From Hofstenia miamia (taxonomy: Eukaryota > Xenacoelomorpha > Acoela): a stretch of 64,000 bases of DNA. A program made the translations under genes and the position numbers. This document shows, one piece after another, positions 1-13,000 of this stretch; position 1 is the stretch's first letter, and each line of letters opens with the position of its first letter. The DNA lies in the NCBI GenBank assembly GCA_004352715.1, contig SCFE01000042.1:1187628-1251627 (forward strand). Direction: 5' to 3'. The notes below the pieces were generated by a model, which was not told the DNA's origin, searched no databases, and saw only the letters and a list, made by a program, of their open reading frames with translations.

Positions 1-3
1 GGA

Positions 4-6
<3 letters not shown>

Positions 7-37
<31 letters not shown>
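7..37. repeat. (AT)n microsatellite
   Basis: An uninterrupted run of about 15 AT dinucleotides close to the window edge. It lies upstream of the first visible PGGT1B exon and so is probably intronic. Confidence 0.95.
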
Positions 38-38
<1 letters not shown>

Positions 39-288
39 TTTTCCACATATCCACACAAGATGGTTTTCCCTATAAATTCCTGAAATTTTGTACAAAATTC
101 ATACTTATATTTCCCACCAATCAGTTTTTAACAAGTAATCGTCATTCAACTTATTAGATCATTTATCTATTCTATAACAAACCCAATGTTTTATCAAAAT
201 AATTTAAGTTTTCCTCTGTATATATTCATGTTCTTCATTAATTAATGTCAATGTTTCCTTTACTATAGTTACTATACGTCATTTTCAG

Positions 289-2345
289 GTTTATTTATTC
301 TGCATGTGTAATTGCCTATTGTATTGACGATTGGTCTGGAATTGACGTCGACAAATGTGTTCAGTTTTTACTTCGTAGTTTCTCGTATGAAGGTGGATTT
401 GGACAGACTCCGTTTAATGAGGTATTTCCAATTCATATTATATTTCGTATTTTAGTTTTACAGCGCGGGCATAAGCGAGGTATTGATGAAAATTAGCCCT
501 AATAATTGAATTAAAGTAACGGTGCGTTACAGCTTGTTAATGAAATATAATACCTCTCAATTGAGAAGGACACGTTGGTGTTGATACTCTGTTTACAGCG
601 TCTCAATTAGTCTTATTGATGAAGTTTTCGTCTTTTACTGAAACATCCTTTATAGTTGAATCAATCTAATTTGAGAATCGAGTTTGAAATTCAATGAGTT
701 CTTTAAGTATTCCCGATATTATTCTATCTTGATGCTTTGGCCTCTGATTTTCTATTTAATGTGTATTTTTTCTCTCATTGACAAAGCTTATTAGTAAGTA
801 TACGCGATATGCGGCACTAATGAACACATTTTAATTTTGTTTAACTCTGATTAAGTGTAAATATAGTAAATTTATGTTCCAATCTTTAACCCTAATTCTA
901 GGATTTTTTCAGAATCTGTAATGGTACCCTAAAAAATTTTTTAAACTAATAGAGACATTTAAAATCTTCAAGACAGCACAAAATAGATAATTGTCTTCTT
1001 TTTTCGTGTTTAATTCCACGCTACTACCTCTGACATTGCGCTCGGCGCTTCTGAAAGCACCATTTTTTTCAGAAAGCAAAATATTTCAGGGTACTTGTTG
1101 TTTCCATGGGCATTAGACCGCCTCATTATCTGAACATTAATCATGGCAAGAATTGTTTTACAAAAATCAGATTTCTCATTGAAAACATTCATATTTGAAT
1201 GTACTTCAGGCACAAGAATAAATTTTAGCAGAAATCATCATTACTTGAGCGGACACATACCAGTAGATGTGCCCATATAAAGGCTTTCAATGTTTTTAAA
1301 CAATGTTTAACCTTACCCACTTAGAATTCCATATAAAATAGTAGTTTACACGAATCGTAAAAAAGTCTCTTTTTACATATAGAAACGTCAGGTTAAACTG
1401 ACTTTTCATTTTTTATGATGAAATGATTATGTATTTCATATTTTGGCTACACACTTAAATTTTTTTTTTATGTTGAATTGCTTTTTTCAACCATTTTTAA
1501 CACATAAAGGGCAAACTTTCAACTACTGTGAAAAATCAAAATTATTTTATAGATAACTAAATATAATGCTATTTATTTGTCTATGAAAACTGATAGTTTT
1601 TTCATTTACATAATTTGGAGAATAATGACATAAGAAATATCGTTTTTATTCTATTGCATACTAACTTTTTATTTTGATTGGTTTTAGGCTCATGGAGGAG
1701 CAACATATTGTGCAGTTGCTAGCTTATATTTGATGGGTCGCTTACATTGTTTGAGCGTTAAACAAAGAGAGCGTCTCATATACTGGTGTATTCGAAAACA
1801 AGTTCAAGGGTTCAGAGGAAGACCTGACAAAGATGAAGATTCATGTTACTCATTTTGGGTTTGTGCAACATTGGCAATTTTAGATTGCAAACATTTCATA
1901 GACCAAAATGCTAATTTAAATTTCCTTCTAGATTGTCAGGTAAAGTATCATGTTTTTATTCCAATCTATTTCAATCGGCAAAAATTGAAATCAATATCCA
2001 AATCAACAATATTTTACATTCTGTTCCTTGTTTTGTGTTTTTTATAAGTTTATTAACAAGTCCTGTAAGAAGATGATATGAAATAAGGTAGTTTTGTTTT
2101 CCTAGGTTATACATTGTATAGTTTTTAATCTTTTTACAAGCTTATTCTTTTAGGATGAGGTGTTAGGAGGGTTTTCTAAAGCTCCTGGTACATATTCAGA
2201 TCCGCTGCATACACACTTTTCTATATCAGCTTTATCAATTAATGAGAATTTTGGACTAAAACCACTTCACCCTGCTTTTGATATATCTTTAAATGTCAAA
2301 CATAGATTAGATGATTTGCATAAAAAGTGGAATGAAGTCAACTAG
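289..2345 (+). CDS. PGGT1B: Geranylgeranyltransferase type I beta subunit, C-terminal three exons (5' end outside window)
   Basis: Catalytic beta subunit of protein geranylgeranyltransferase I, a cytosolic zinc enzyme that attaches geranylgeranyl to C-terminal CaaX cysteines (Rho, Rac and other small GTPases) as a heterodimer with the shared alpha subunit. Three exons are visible: 289-421 (after ttttcag; ends GAG|gtattt), 1688-1939 (after gttttag; ends CAG|gtaaag) and 2154-2345 (after ctttttag; TAG stop). Their phases join cleanly into about 190 residues. Family hallmarks are present: DDWSGID, GGFGQTPFNE, AHGGATYCAVASL, GFRGRPDK, DSCYSFW and DPLHTHF. From family knowledge, the Asp and Cys in DSCYSFW and the first His in LHTHF are the zinc ligands; all three are kept. 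The human protein is about 377 residues, so roughly the N-terminal half lies upstream of the window. Farnesyltransferase beta is the main alternative, but the spacing and the C-terminal HPAFDIS region fit GGTase-I better. Confidence 0.93.
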
Positions 2346-4130
2346 GTTTATAAAGTTTTATATAATAGATTTTTTATTTTTAATATATTTTCTATTCTTT
2401 GTTTTTATTATAATCATTAGCCTGTTGGAAAACAGGAAAGTGATTTTTAGTGATTCAGTGCTTTATATTGCGAGTATATACTGAATGAAGTAAACTGGTT
2501 GTTATTATTTGAAAATATCTAACAATTTAAGAAATATATACATATATATATATATATTTATACGGGTGGTAAGTAAATGTATACGGGCGCTTTGGTAAAG
2601 GTTGTCCAATATAATTCCTGCATGTATTGAAATTTATTTATACTGTTCAATTGTATAATTACTAGGAAACTTTAAGCAAGTAATTTCGTTTTTTGAACAA
2701 TCTGCGATTAACTACTTGGTCTTGGCAATATTATAAACAATATCTATAGAATTAAACATCCAATCAAATTCGATTTTAATTTTAATGTTTTGAATCAGTA
2801 ATTGAGGTGTTGATTATAATCTTCCCAGGGATAGAAAAACAATTCCTATTAAATATAATTGATGAATAAACAAGTTACCGTGCATCAATATAATGCTCGT
2901 CTGAACACAATTCCTTCAAATTGACGTAAATCAAATAGACGCTTGTCTGAACGCTCCCAAATTTTGATAGATACATCAAAAGGATGCTCGTCTGGACGCA
3001 TTTTCATCAAAAGATGCGAATCAAAAGATTCTCATCTGAAAGCACTTTAAGATCAATTAGAATATCAGAGCATTTACTATGTGAATTGAAATTGTTGCTG
3101 AAACATTGTCATTTTATCAGTAAGCAACAATAATTTATTTTATTTCAACAATGGAAATTACATCTTACATTATTTGGTTTTATGTAAAATGGTTTACAAA
3201 CTACTGTATATTTGGTATTGATATTTTACAGTAATCATGATGAAAGTTTTAATTTCTAGCTCATTGCAAATTTGTGGGCTGTTTCACATGAACCTTAGCG
3301 GACATGAGTGGTAACTATCCTTGTTGGCATAGACCTTAATGTTTTGATGCTTTTTTTTACAATACAATGACTTGCAAAATCAAATTGAAGACAATGCTGA
3401 ACACGAAAGTAGCAATATAAAATCTGATAATGTGAATTCAATTTCTGAAGAATCCTCTGATTCAGAGGAATAACTAAACAGAATTTGAATGGGATCTCAC
3501 ATGATCCAGAATGCTTCCTGTTGAGAAATGCTACTTGTAATCGGAATTAAGTCCATTTGATAGCAGTATAGTTTATGTTATACATAGGAAAAATGCCAGA
3601 TTCCACATGCAAATTCATCCCAAATACTTTGACTGTCCAAAATTTGTTTTCTTGCATATAAATGACATTTGGCTTGAAAGAATTCTGGTTCATTCTAATG
3701 AAAAATGATCTGTTTTACAAGATGACTATAATCCATTTACAAATGATGGGATGTTGGGTTTCTTATGTGATTTAATAAATGTATTAAGTGGAAAATTCTT
3801 TTAAAACAATTAAATGCTATTTAGTGGAAAGTTTTCATTATAGGTTATTGAAATTCATTTTGTTTTACACTCTACACATAGATAGGCCTAATATCCATCC
3901 TGTTGGAATAGCTCAGAATTATCTGAATAAATATAGGATTCCATGTGGTCACTTATGATCCAATGGATCTTGATATAGGTGAAATGCAAAAGCCCACCTT
4001 GAGTTAAGTAATTCATTGCCGAAAAATGTGATAAAACCAGTTTAATGCACTTTGTGTTTATTAATAATTGTAATTTAAGTAATCTCCTTAGAGAAAATAA
4101 AATGATTCCTTCTGAAGGAAATATTTATAG
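2346..4130. other. Intergenic stretch, no gene seen
   Basis: DNA after the PGGT1B stop. It contains a short (TA)n run near 2541-2557 and no open frame with recognisable protein content. AT-rich, with no clear transposon ends. Confidence 0.6.
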
Positions 4131-4843
4131 TGGAAAATAATAGTAGTATGAAGAGAGTCGTACGAGGTTCCACTTTTTTCTGATTGGTCGAGAGGTGGGT
4201 CGTAGGAGGTTCCACTTTTTTCTGATTGGTCGAGAGGGGTGTCTTTTGACCTGAGACGCCGTGGGTATTGATGGAGGTGTTTTACTGACGTCATGGAAGT
4301 TATTTATCTAGCCTAATTTAGTTATGCTTTCCCCACATTAACTTAGTTTACATGTATTACTTTACATTTTTTTAGTTTTACTTTCACACATTAACTTACT
4401 TTACATGTATTACTTTCCCACATTAACTTACTTTACAGTTTTACTTTCCCACATTAGCTTACATTTTTTTAGTTTTACTTTCCCACATTACATATTTGTT
4501 TAAAAAGTGGAATCGAAAAATATTTCCNGAAAGTAATACATGTAAAGTAAGTTAATGTGGGAAAGTAATACATGTAAAGTAAGTTAATGTGTGAAAGTAA
4601 AACTAAAAAAATGTAAAGTAATACATGTAAACTAAGTTAATGTGGGAAAGTATAACTAAATTAGGCTAGATAAATAACTTCCATGACGTCAGTAAAACAC
4701 CTCCATCAATATCCACGGCGTCTCAGGTCAAAGGACACCCCTCTCGACCAATCAGAAAAAAGTGGAACCTCCTACGACCCACCTCTCGACCAATCAGAAA
4801 AAAGTGGAACCTCCTACGACTCTCTTTATACTGCTAATAATTT
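4131..4843. repeat. Long imperfect inverted repeat with internal tandem units (foldback/MITE-like)
   Basis: The left arm (about 4131-4430) is the reverse complement of the right arm (4529-4843), with a few substitutions between arms and a single N at 4528 near the centre. The outer part of each arm holds two direct copies of a roughly 40-bp unit carrying ATTGG (an inverted CCAAT box) next to TCGAGAGG. Further in is a palindromic TGACGTCA (CRE-type) site. The inner part consists of repeats built on TTACTTTCCCACATTAACTT. No transposase is encoded. The mismatches between arms argue against a simple assembly mirror, but the N shows that the centre is unresolved. The short open frames read from it are just the translated repeat. 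Confidence 0.85.
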
Positions 4844-7114
4844 CTACTTAAATTTTATAAAGCATATGCAAATTTAAGATGCTATAGCCAAGTAGATGCT
4901 TTCACAACTTGCCAAACTTGGATTGTAAATTTGATTTTAATTTTTTTAATTAGATTTAAGAAAATTAATGTTCTTTAAACTCATTGGCAATTCTGAGTGC
5001 TGCAATATACTTTGCAAAGACGTTACAAAGAAAACATTTCACACTTGGGTTATGGCTTTTTAATTTTTATCAGCAAAAGAAAAAGCTGATATCTTTTGTC
5101 TACTCAGAAGGTAAAGGATAAATATGGCCCTTTTACATATCTAAGTAATGTGTAAGCTGAAGCTATAGTGAATGCGAGAATCTTAAAATGACTTACTCTG
5201 AAATTTTAGAGTGCATTTTTTAAAAATTTTTCTGTACTTAAAGCAGATAAAATGTTTTGATTTGGAATGCTGATTATGAATAAAACCAGGCGTTGAAATT
5301 GCCTTAAAAAGTGGTAATTTCTTGATGAGTTTGGAAAATATCAACATAATGTTTCAAGATGAGTTGTCTTGGGATTAGGATTGATCTGGGAATGAAATGC
5401 TTACTGTGTTTGAAGAAGTTTTTTTTGCAATATTTCGTGCCCGTATTAAGTGACTATCAAGTTTGTTATAGAAAACATCTTTAGTTCAGCAAATATATGT
5501 ATATTTTTGCATAATATTGTGGACTCATTGTAAATGAATGGATAATTGAATTATTGCACAAGCTCGAAATTGCATCATTTTCATTCTTCTATCTATAAGT
5601 AATTTTCAAAATATTGCATTATGGGATTTAAAATTTAGCTTAGCGTAAAATTTACTCTTAAATGCTTGAAATTTTCTGTACCATTAAATAGAACATTTGT
5701 AGTTGGTTTTTTAACGTTTTTTAATGCACAAAATAATTGATGCATTGTTGGGGAGTTCTAGGTTGTTTGTAATTCAAATCATTTGATATATTAGTAAGCA
5801 TTTTATTTCATTTGCATTAAAATCTTAATTTATCTTTGATAGTTTATTGCATCCCGTAAGTTGATTTACAGAAGCCCACCCTTTTTGGATTTCTCCTTGA
5901 AACCCTTTTTATTTTTTTATTAATTCTTTCAAACATTTCATTAGCTCTACCAAATTGTTTTTTACGAATTAATTTCTCAATAGATATTTAATTTGAAGAG
6001 GAAAATTGGATCCTTTTTCGTCATTTTAACATTAATTATAATATTGGACATGCTCTGTCAATGCAATTCTTGATTGTCTGACAACATGATGCAATCGCTT
6101 CATCAATATCGTACCGTATGATTTCTTCAAATACTTCAAAATTTATATTATTCATTAAACAGTTTAGTTTTTTCCATTGATTATTTTGAATGGAATTGTC
6201 ACTTTTCCTATACTTGTACGTATTTGATCATGTCGTATTTGCTCGAGTACTTTGCTTATCAGACAATTAAATTCGATAATTTTTGACGGATCGGTTTTCT
6301 TTAAAGTAGAAGTTATATAAGTAAGTTTTAAATGCTACGTAAAGTTTCGTAATGTTACAGCAAATCAATGGTAAGTATTTTTCTTATCATTAAATTGAAA
6401 ATGAAATGCAGACTTTCTTTTTGGAAGGAAATCTGTAATGATAATGGGGGATTGGAATATTAGTTATTTTAATTTGAAAGAAATTAAACAATAAAAATTC
6501 ATACCGTACTCAGTTGATACTGACACAGTAAATTGTGATATTCCTTTCCTTGTCACTGGCAACACTTCAACTCTTATCGATTATTTCTTTTGTTGATAAT
6601 GTGAAAATTTTCAAATACTTATCTAGTCTATCCATTTCGATCATTCTATAATAATGCATATCTTCCAAATAAGTAGTAAATTAACACATTTATAGTTGGA
6701 TAAAAATACCTCAAACGAGGACCATTCTTTAACACAATTAATAATTAATTAGGCAAGCAAACTTGGAAAATTGTTTTATGCATTGTGATTTAGACGGCAT
6801 GTTCGAAACATTTATTACTATTTTTGAAAGCTACGTAAATTTTTTTCTCTAATCAGCGAGGTACCAATTGTTAAGAAATTGATGATAAATTCAAAAAATT
6901 TAGCGTATAGAGAATATATGGCTAATACCTACTTTTCCCAAAACAACTCGTCATCTTGAAAATTTCTAAACTCATCAACAAAATATCACCTAGAAATACT
7001 ATTTCAATGCCTAGTTTCATTCATATACAGAATTCCAGTTCAAAACACTTTACTTGCATTAAGTAATACGTTATTATTGGTAAATGTTGTTTGTTTTCCT
7101 ATATTTTATTTCTT
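4844..7114. other. Intergenic stretch, nothing recognised
   Basis: AT-rich DNA without a supported coding frame, RNA gene or transposon end. Confidence 0.55.
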
Positions 7115-8526
7115 AGCGCTTTCAGAATTGCTAACTTTGCCTCTAATTTCTCTGATCCGGTTTCTTTTTGCTTTGGTCTAACTTGCCTTCCTGTTGATTC
7201 GTCTTTGCGATATTGTCTCTAACGCCCATGACATTTCTCTCATTATTAAATCTCCTTTGTCATGCATGAAACTTCCTAACCTTTTCATTCAATTTAATGC
7301 ATTTTTAATCCTTTATTTACTCCTCTAAGCGTTTCTACTTTGTTAAAAAATATCTTGGGTATCCGCTCTGTTAAAATCTAATCAGCTTCCCTCCTCAGGT
7401 TACCTCTTACCACGCAATAGCTATTATTTCTCGGTTGTCAATGATCTTTGAGCACCTCGTTTTACTTTTTGTGTTCCCTAAAATTCGTTATCTCATCTCG
7501 TCTTCTCAGCATGGTAACCTTACGGGTCGTTCTACCATTACAAACTTGCTAACTCTGTTTGAAAACTGCTATCTTGACCCCGATTGTACTGATACTGTTG
7601 CATTTACTTTTTGACATTTCTAAAGCTTTTGATCGGCTCCCTCATTCTATTCTTCTTGACAAGTTGCGTTTTCAACTCGTCTTGCTTACTGCATGTTGAC
7701 CACACTGCAATTTTTGTCTTTGCAGTTCTTTTGCCTCCAATCTCTCATCTGATCTTGAGCTATTATCTATTTGGTTTTTTGTTACCTATCTTGATTTAAG
7801 CCCAACCAAAACATGTGGTATCTCCTTTTCAGTGTCTCCACCATGGGTCTGTCTCTTCCATTGATATTTTCTCCTCATCATGCTCATCTTGGTGTTCAAT
7901 TTGCTGCAACCTTGATTCGGACGGGACACATGTCCTTGACTCTCCGCAAACTAGTTCGAAATTTCCCTTTTATGCCTCATCTGCTGTGAAATTCCCATTT
8001 TTCAAATCCATTCCTTGTGCGATTCTTCTCTATGTTTCAACTCTGTTGGTGGCCTTCTCATGTCTTGTTCCACTCTATAGCAATGTTCCAGAAGCATGTT
8101 TTCAAATTGATTTCTCCCTTATCAAACAAAAATACTCTCTCAAATTCTCCACTATTCCCTGCCACTCCACTTTCATACCTTACCTGCGGTATACTCCTGT
8201 TCAATCGCTTATTTATTCGCAATCCGGACCTTGATACATTATTTGTTCACCGTCCCAAGAAACATCGCATCCTTCACTCGTTTCTTAATCGCGCTTGTGC
8301 TTCTGCAAAATTTTCCCCTGACCCAACCCTTTAACAGCTATTGACTTTTAATCTCCCCGTGTCTTTCTTGTTTGCGGATCCAATCTCTCGCTTTACTCAT
8401 TTATCTGTCTGCTCCTAGTTAATCCCCTGTGACTGTCATCGTTGCTGAAAAACTTAATTTTTTATTGTTTGTAATTTTTTTGCATTTATGCGTTTAATAA
8501 AGTCTTTTATTATTATTTATTATTAT
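7115..8526 (+). mobile_element. Degenerate non-LTR retrotransposon (LINE) with reverse-transcriptase remnant
   Basis: The strand is CT-rich and unlike its surroundings. Pieces of a reverse transcriptase can be read in shifting frames: MIFEHLV followed by HGNLTGRSTITNLL (around 7430-7560), then FDISKAFDRLPHSILLDKL (around 7605-7670), the catalytic-aspartate motif of block A. No intact YADD box is visible. The copy ends with AATAAA and a short (TTA)n-like tail at about 8497-8526, as in several LINE clades. Stops and frameshifts are frequent, so it is dead. The clade (jockey/CR1-like) is a guess from motif style. Confidence 0.75.
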
Positions 8527-8719
8527 TGTTACCAGTGTCTTGATTTATTGTTCACACAATTTCTGATTATATATATTTTTTCTTTTTCTTAATATAGAGA
8601 AAAGTTTTACTTTTACTAATACTGCTATCTTATCTGAAGTACCTAATATTGTTCAATTGACCGCACTTAACAAGTGATATTATGTGGACATAGTCATCAA
8701 ATTATATTTAAGATATCTG

Positions 8720-8960
8720 ATTAAGAAAAACTTATCTTAAATATTGTTTAATTTTACGAGTTGTCGTTTCCAATTTTACAGTAAATTCAACATCTTTGTC
8801 AAGAATAACAGCAAAAATAACTTTTTGCAAATGTTTAGGGTTATGCCATGATGAATTACCTGTGATGACATGATCGTTGGGAATAGAAAGAGTTGATTTA
8901 ATATTCATCTTGACAAGTGACCATATAAAAGCACAATCATAGTGGCAAATAATGAGATAT
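8720..8960 (-). other. Open reading stretch, unrecognised
   Basis: An open frame of roughly 80 codons on the minus strand, containing MNIKSTLSIPNDHVITGNSS and KVIFAVILDKDVEFTVKLE. Its composition looks protein-like rather than low-complexity, but I recognise no family. It follows the candidate exons at 9081-9567 in the same orientation, so it could be another exon of the same unknown gene or transposon remnant. Confidence 0.2.
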
Positions 8961-9080
8961 TTGTATATGAAAAAGCTATATTAATATAGTCCAACTAAGC
9001 TGATACAAGTTCCACAAACACTAGAAATTTAATAAGAAGCAATCGTTGTTTCCGAAAATAAATGCGTTTTCGTCAAAATA

Positions 9081-9567
9081 CTAATAGCATAAATCCTCAC
9101 TTCCCAAAGACTCTTTTAGACTATAAGTTAGTTTATGTTGTACTTGTTTTGCACAATTATTTTTGATCTTCAAAATTGATTTGTCAGCACTATGGAAAGG
9201 GAAGTTCAAAATCCTCATGTGATTATATCTTTCCTTTCTATTACTGAACTTTTGTTTGATTTTTTGAATTGATGGGGCACGTTCACATGTTACAGCATTC
9301 TTTGGAAATATTCTCAAATAGGTTTCATTTGATGACGTCTCCTCTGCAGTGTATTTAAGAACTGCCATTTATTCTAGATACACCCCATCCGTATAGGATT
9401 TGACATTTTAGAAACAGCATTACATTGTTAAGTTTGTTGAAAAATTGTTAACAAACTCGCCATTATGTACTTAAGATAAAAGCTCACCAATAATATTTGC
9501 AATTGGAATGTTGATCATTTCTGCTGCTTTCAACATGTATTTATTAAATTTCACTAAAGATGTTGTC
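9081..9567 (-). CDS. Possible two-exon gene fragment of unknown function
   Basis: On the minus strand a candidate exon at 9567-9488 follows ctttttag and ends before a good GTGAGC donor. It encodes TTSLVKFNKYMLKAAEMINI and more. A second candidate exon, 9343-9081, follows ctgcag; it is phase-compatible (G + AG) and runs about 86 codons to a TAG stop. The joined frame is open and mixed in composition. I do not recognise it. Superficial resemblance to mitochondrial S10-type ribosomal proteins was considered but is too weak. Splice sites are predicted from consensus only, so this may be chance or an old transposon. Confidence 0.25.
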
Positions 9568-10049
9568 CTAAAAAGCATTTTAGTAGTTTTAATAAAAGTA
9601 ATTAAAGTAAGCAGATTTGAAATTTCCTATTAAAATATGATTTTCGATTAAAATTTTCAAATTTTATTTTGCACATTTTAATGTACAAATTTAGTTTGCA
9701 ATAAAATATCCTATAATTGGTATGAATTTGAATCGGAAATTAACTGAATATATAATTATGATTGAAAACCAATTTTGAAAATTAATCGACTAGCTAAAGC
9801 ACTGTATTTTGAACTAAGTGTAATTTATTTATTAAAATATTTATTTATTTACTACTGATAGTTTTGTGGTCTGATATTGTTTCACTGTTGGAATATTCAA
9901 TAAATTTTTTATATAATAGTGTTAACGCTTAAAATGATTTCTTAATAAATGGATTCACGAAAAAATAGTTGTTAATTTAGATCTATAGTTTTCATTAGTG
10001 CAAAACCTCTATTTTTAGTATGATTATGATCTTTTAAATCATAATTCAA
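9568..10049. other. Intergenic stretch upstream of MTG1
   Basis: Very AT-rich DNA before the MTG1 start codon. No clear TATA-type promoter can be separated from the AT background. Confidence 0.4.
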
Positions 10050-13000
10050 ATGTTGAAGTCTTTCACATACCCAGCAATGGATGCCGTTAGATGGTATCCT
10101 GGTCACATGCAACGCGGTTTAAGGAACATGCAGCGTCACCTCCCCTTTGTTGACTGTATTCTTGAAGTACATGACGCCAGGTTGCCTTTCACTGGAAGAT
10201 ATGAAAGATTTGAAGGTGCTTTAGGAGTCAAACCGCGAATTCTACTTCTTACAAAGGCGGACATTGCTTGTATTGACATTAAAACACAGAATTCGATATC
10301 GTAAGACTTTCTGAAGGCTGTTGTAGTAGATGGCATAAATCGCCTCTAAATCGTTTTTTATGTGAATGCACCAATATTTTATAATCATTAGCACATTGCT
10401 GAGTTAAACTAATTAATATTATAGGGTTTAATTTATCTATTTTCTGTTTTTTTCTATGTTTCATGTAGTATCTATTATCATGATATATACATTTATTAAA
10501 TTTATCTTAGTCGCCACTTGAAGAAAAAAGAAGGATACTATGAAGTATTGTTCGTAAATGCTGCTGCTGATAAGCACCCATCAATGAAGAAAATTCTTCC
10601 CACTGTTTTCGATGCAATCGAGTCTGCTCCACGTTACAACAGAGCTCACCTTGCGGAACAAGCGATTATGGTAGTCGGTGTTCCTAATGTTGGCAAATCA
10701 TCAGTTATAAATGTTCTTCGTCGAGTGCATATGGCCAGAAGAAAAACAGCTGTAGCAGCGGTTGCAAATAAACCCGGAGTTACTAGGTTAATTTCTAATT
10801 CATATTTATAAATTCCTACCGCTGACTAACTTATATCTCTATAAGTTTTAACGACAATGACTTATTTACATTTATTTTTAAATTGTTCTTCAGCCATCTT
10901 AATTTTTTAGAAACTTTTATCGTAAATGAGTTGCACATGCACATGTTTTGTGATAGATTAGTAAAATATTTTTACCAGTAATTAATGGATTTATTTATAT
11001 TTTGTCAGTATGCTGGCTGTTTGACAAAGATGTCCATTATTGCTAACGCCTTCGAGAATTTGTGTCGTAACTATTAAGTATTCATTTGAGTTTGATTAAC
11101 CCTAGAACGACTGAATGGGTCAATTGACATAAATTGATTATATCTTTTCAAATTATTTTTAAGGTATTTGTGGACATTTTTTTAATATTTCGTTACTTTT
11201 ACTATGCTAACTAAACAAATATAAATTCTCTGAAAATTTTAATTAAAATGGAATTTCCTTTGTCACAAAATCTAAATATACCTAAAAAGACTGAATAGGG
11301 CAATTGTCCAATGAGCACAATAAGTGGAAATTAATGCATTTCACTCAACAATGTAATGATAAGTTATAATTATAATTATTAAGTTAGACAATTTTCAATG
11401 TAAACCCCAATCGATAATTTCTTTTAGATTTATATAGGGAGACTCCTGAAAATATACTTATCCAGGTCACAATGAATTGCAAAAACCACAATAGGTGCGG
11501 TTCTTAACCGGCAGTATATTAGTATTTGATGAATTTTCAATGAGTAAAATCATTGTCTTTATTCTATTACTACATGCAATATATAACTCTTTGCTAATTA
11601 TGTATACATTCAAACAAAGAATGTCAAGCAAATTGAAAAACATCAAAATGAGACTGCTTACATTGAGAACCCTCTCAATATTTTACGAGCAGTATCTTCA
11701 TTTTTTGTGGAATTATAATAATCTATTACTAGGGGACTTTTTCGAATCACGTTCAATAATTTCTGGCTTCAAACATATGGAGAAATTTGTGCACTCACAA
11801 GTGAAATCTATAATACATTTCAAACCTATCTTAATACATGTAAATCCTCTGAGAAAGTTCGAATTTGCAAAGGTAGACTATTATATCAAATTAACACAAC
11901 TTTATAGATTTACACACAATTCATTTTCACTGAAAAAGCACTATCATTATAGTTTGAAATATGGTCCGGGGTAGTGAAATTTCACCAACAAAGCGTGCTC
12001 GAATTCATAGCTTGTGCGAGGAGGGGTACAATGATCACGCTATAGCTGTTAGAATGGGCGTGTCAGTATCTTCGGTATCCAGAAGTGTTACTCGCTATCA
12101 GCAACTGCAAAATTTTTCCTCTCGCAAGCGGTCTGGAAGACCAAAATTAACAACCCCTCAGACTGGCCGTCTCAATCAATATATATATATACAGGGTGTA
12201 ACAAAAGTAACCAGACGCTTCATTTTACGAGAAATCTAACTTTATTCATAAGAGTAGGAATAAAAAAACGAATCATTCATAGTAAAATATTCAGTGTAGC
12301 GAATCTAAAACAACTTACTGAGGTTATAATGTCCAAAAAGATTAATCATAAAAGAAGAAAGTGTTAATAGAGAATGTTCAAAATGATTACCATCATGTTC
12401 AATACATTTGCAAATCCAGTCACGAACAGACCGGCACACCTTGTTCACCAAATCTAATGCTATAGCACGAATTTCATCGGTAATAGCATTCTTCAGATCG
12501 TCCATAGTGTGTGGGTTTCTACCATAAACTTTTATCTTTAGTAAGTAAGCCTTTATCACTCAAGTCAGTCTCTGATCATCATCCTTGAGTAACGATCAAT
12601 AGGAATGACGATTTCAAAAATTTGAATGAAAAATCTGAACCCCAAATCGATTAAACATATAACATCGCTGTTGCAGCAAGGCGAACCATCACAGTTAAAT
12701 TTCCATCCATTGATGTTTAGCTACGTAACTACAGTTCTTGCTTTCATTTTGCAAGCGTCTGGTTACTTTTGTTACACCCTGTATATAAGCAATAACTCAT
12801 CATAATCTTCACTGGTAGTATTAACAGCTTTATCAATTACATCGTCATTATTGACACAAATGTCTGAATCACTTGAGAATTGCTCAATATCTAATTCTAT
12901 ATTTGAAATGGCATCACAATCTTCATTACTATCTCTCATTTTGAAATTATATAGCTGCTCACAATAAAGATTTAGTATTAATTCTTGGTACAGCCTAAGG

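Noticed and set aside
1010-1213. Minus-strand frame in PGGT1B intron 1
   Set aside because: Short, no recognisable domain, no splice context; likely chance in intronic DNA.
4088-4877. Two similar open frames (68 and 64 codons) on opposite strands with a repeated LDQSEKSGTSYD peptide
   Set aside because: They are simply the two arms of the inverted repeat translated; the peptide repeat is the tandem DNA unit.
9081-9567. Mitochondrial ribosomal protein S10 identity
   Set aside because: A few aligned positions (KYMLKAAEMINIPI) are suggestive, but the RNA-binding loop and the conserved central motif of that family are absent.
11495-11974. 159-codon + strand frame
   Set aside because: No family resemblance; the minus strand gives a better, though weak, piggyBac-like reading, so the + frame is probably a shadow.
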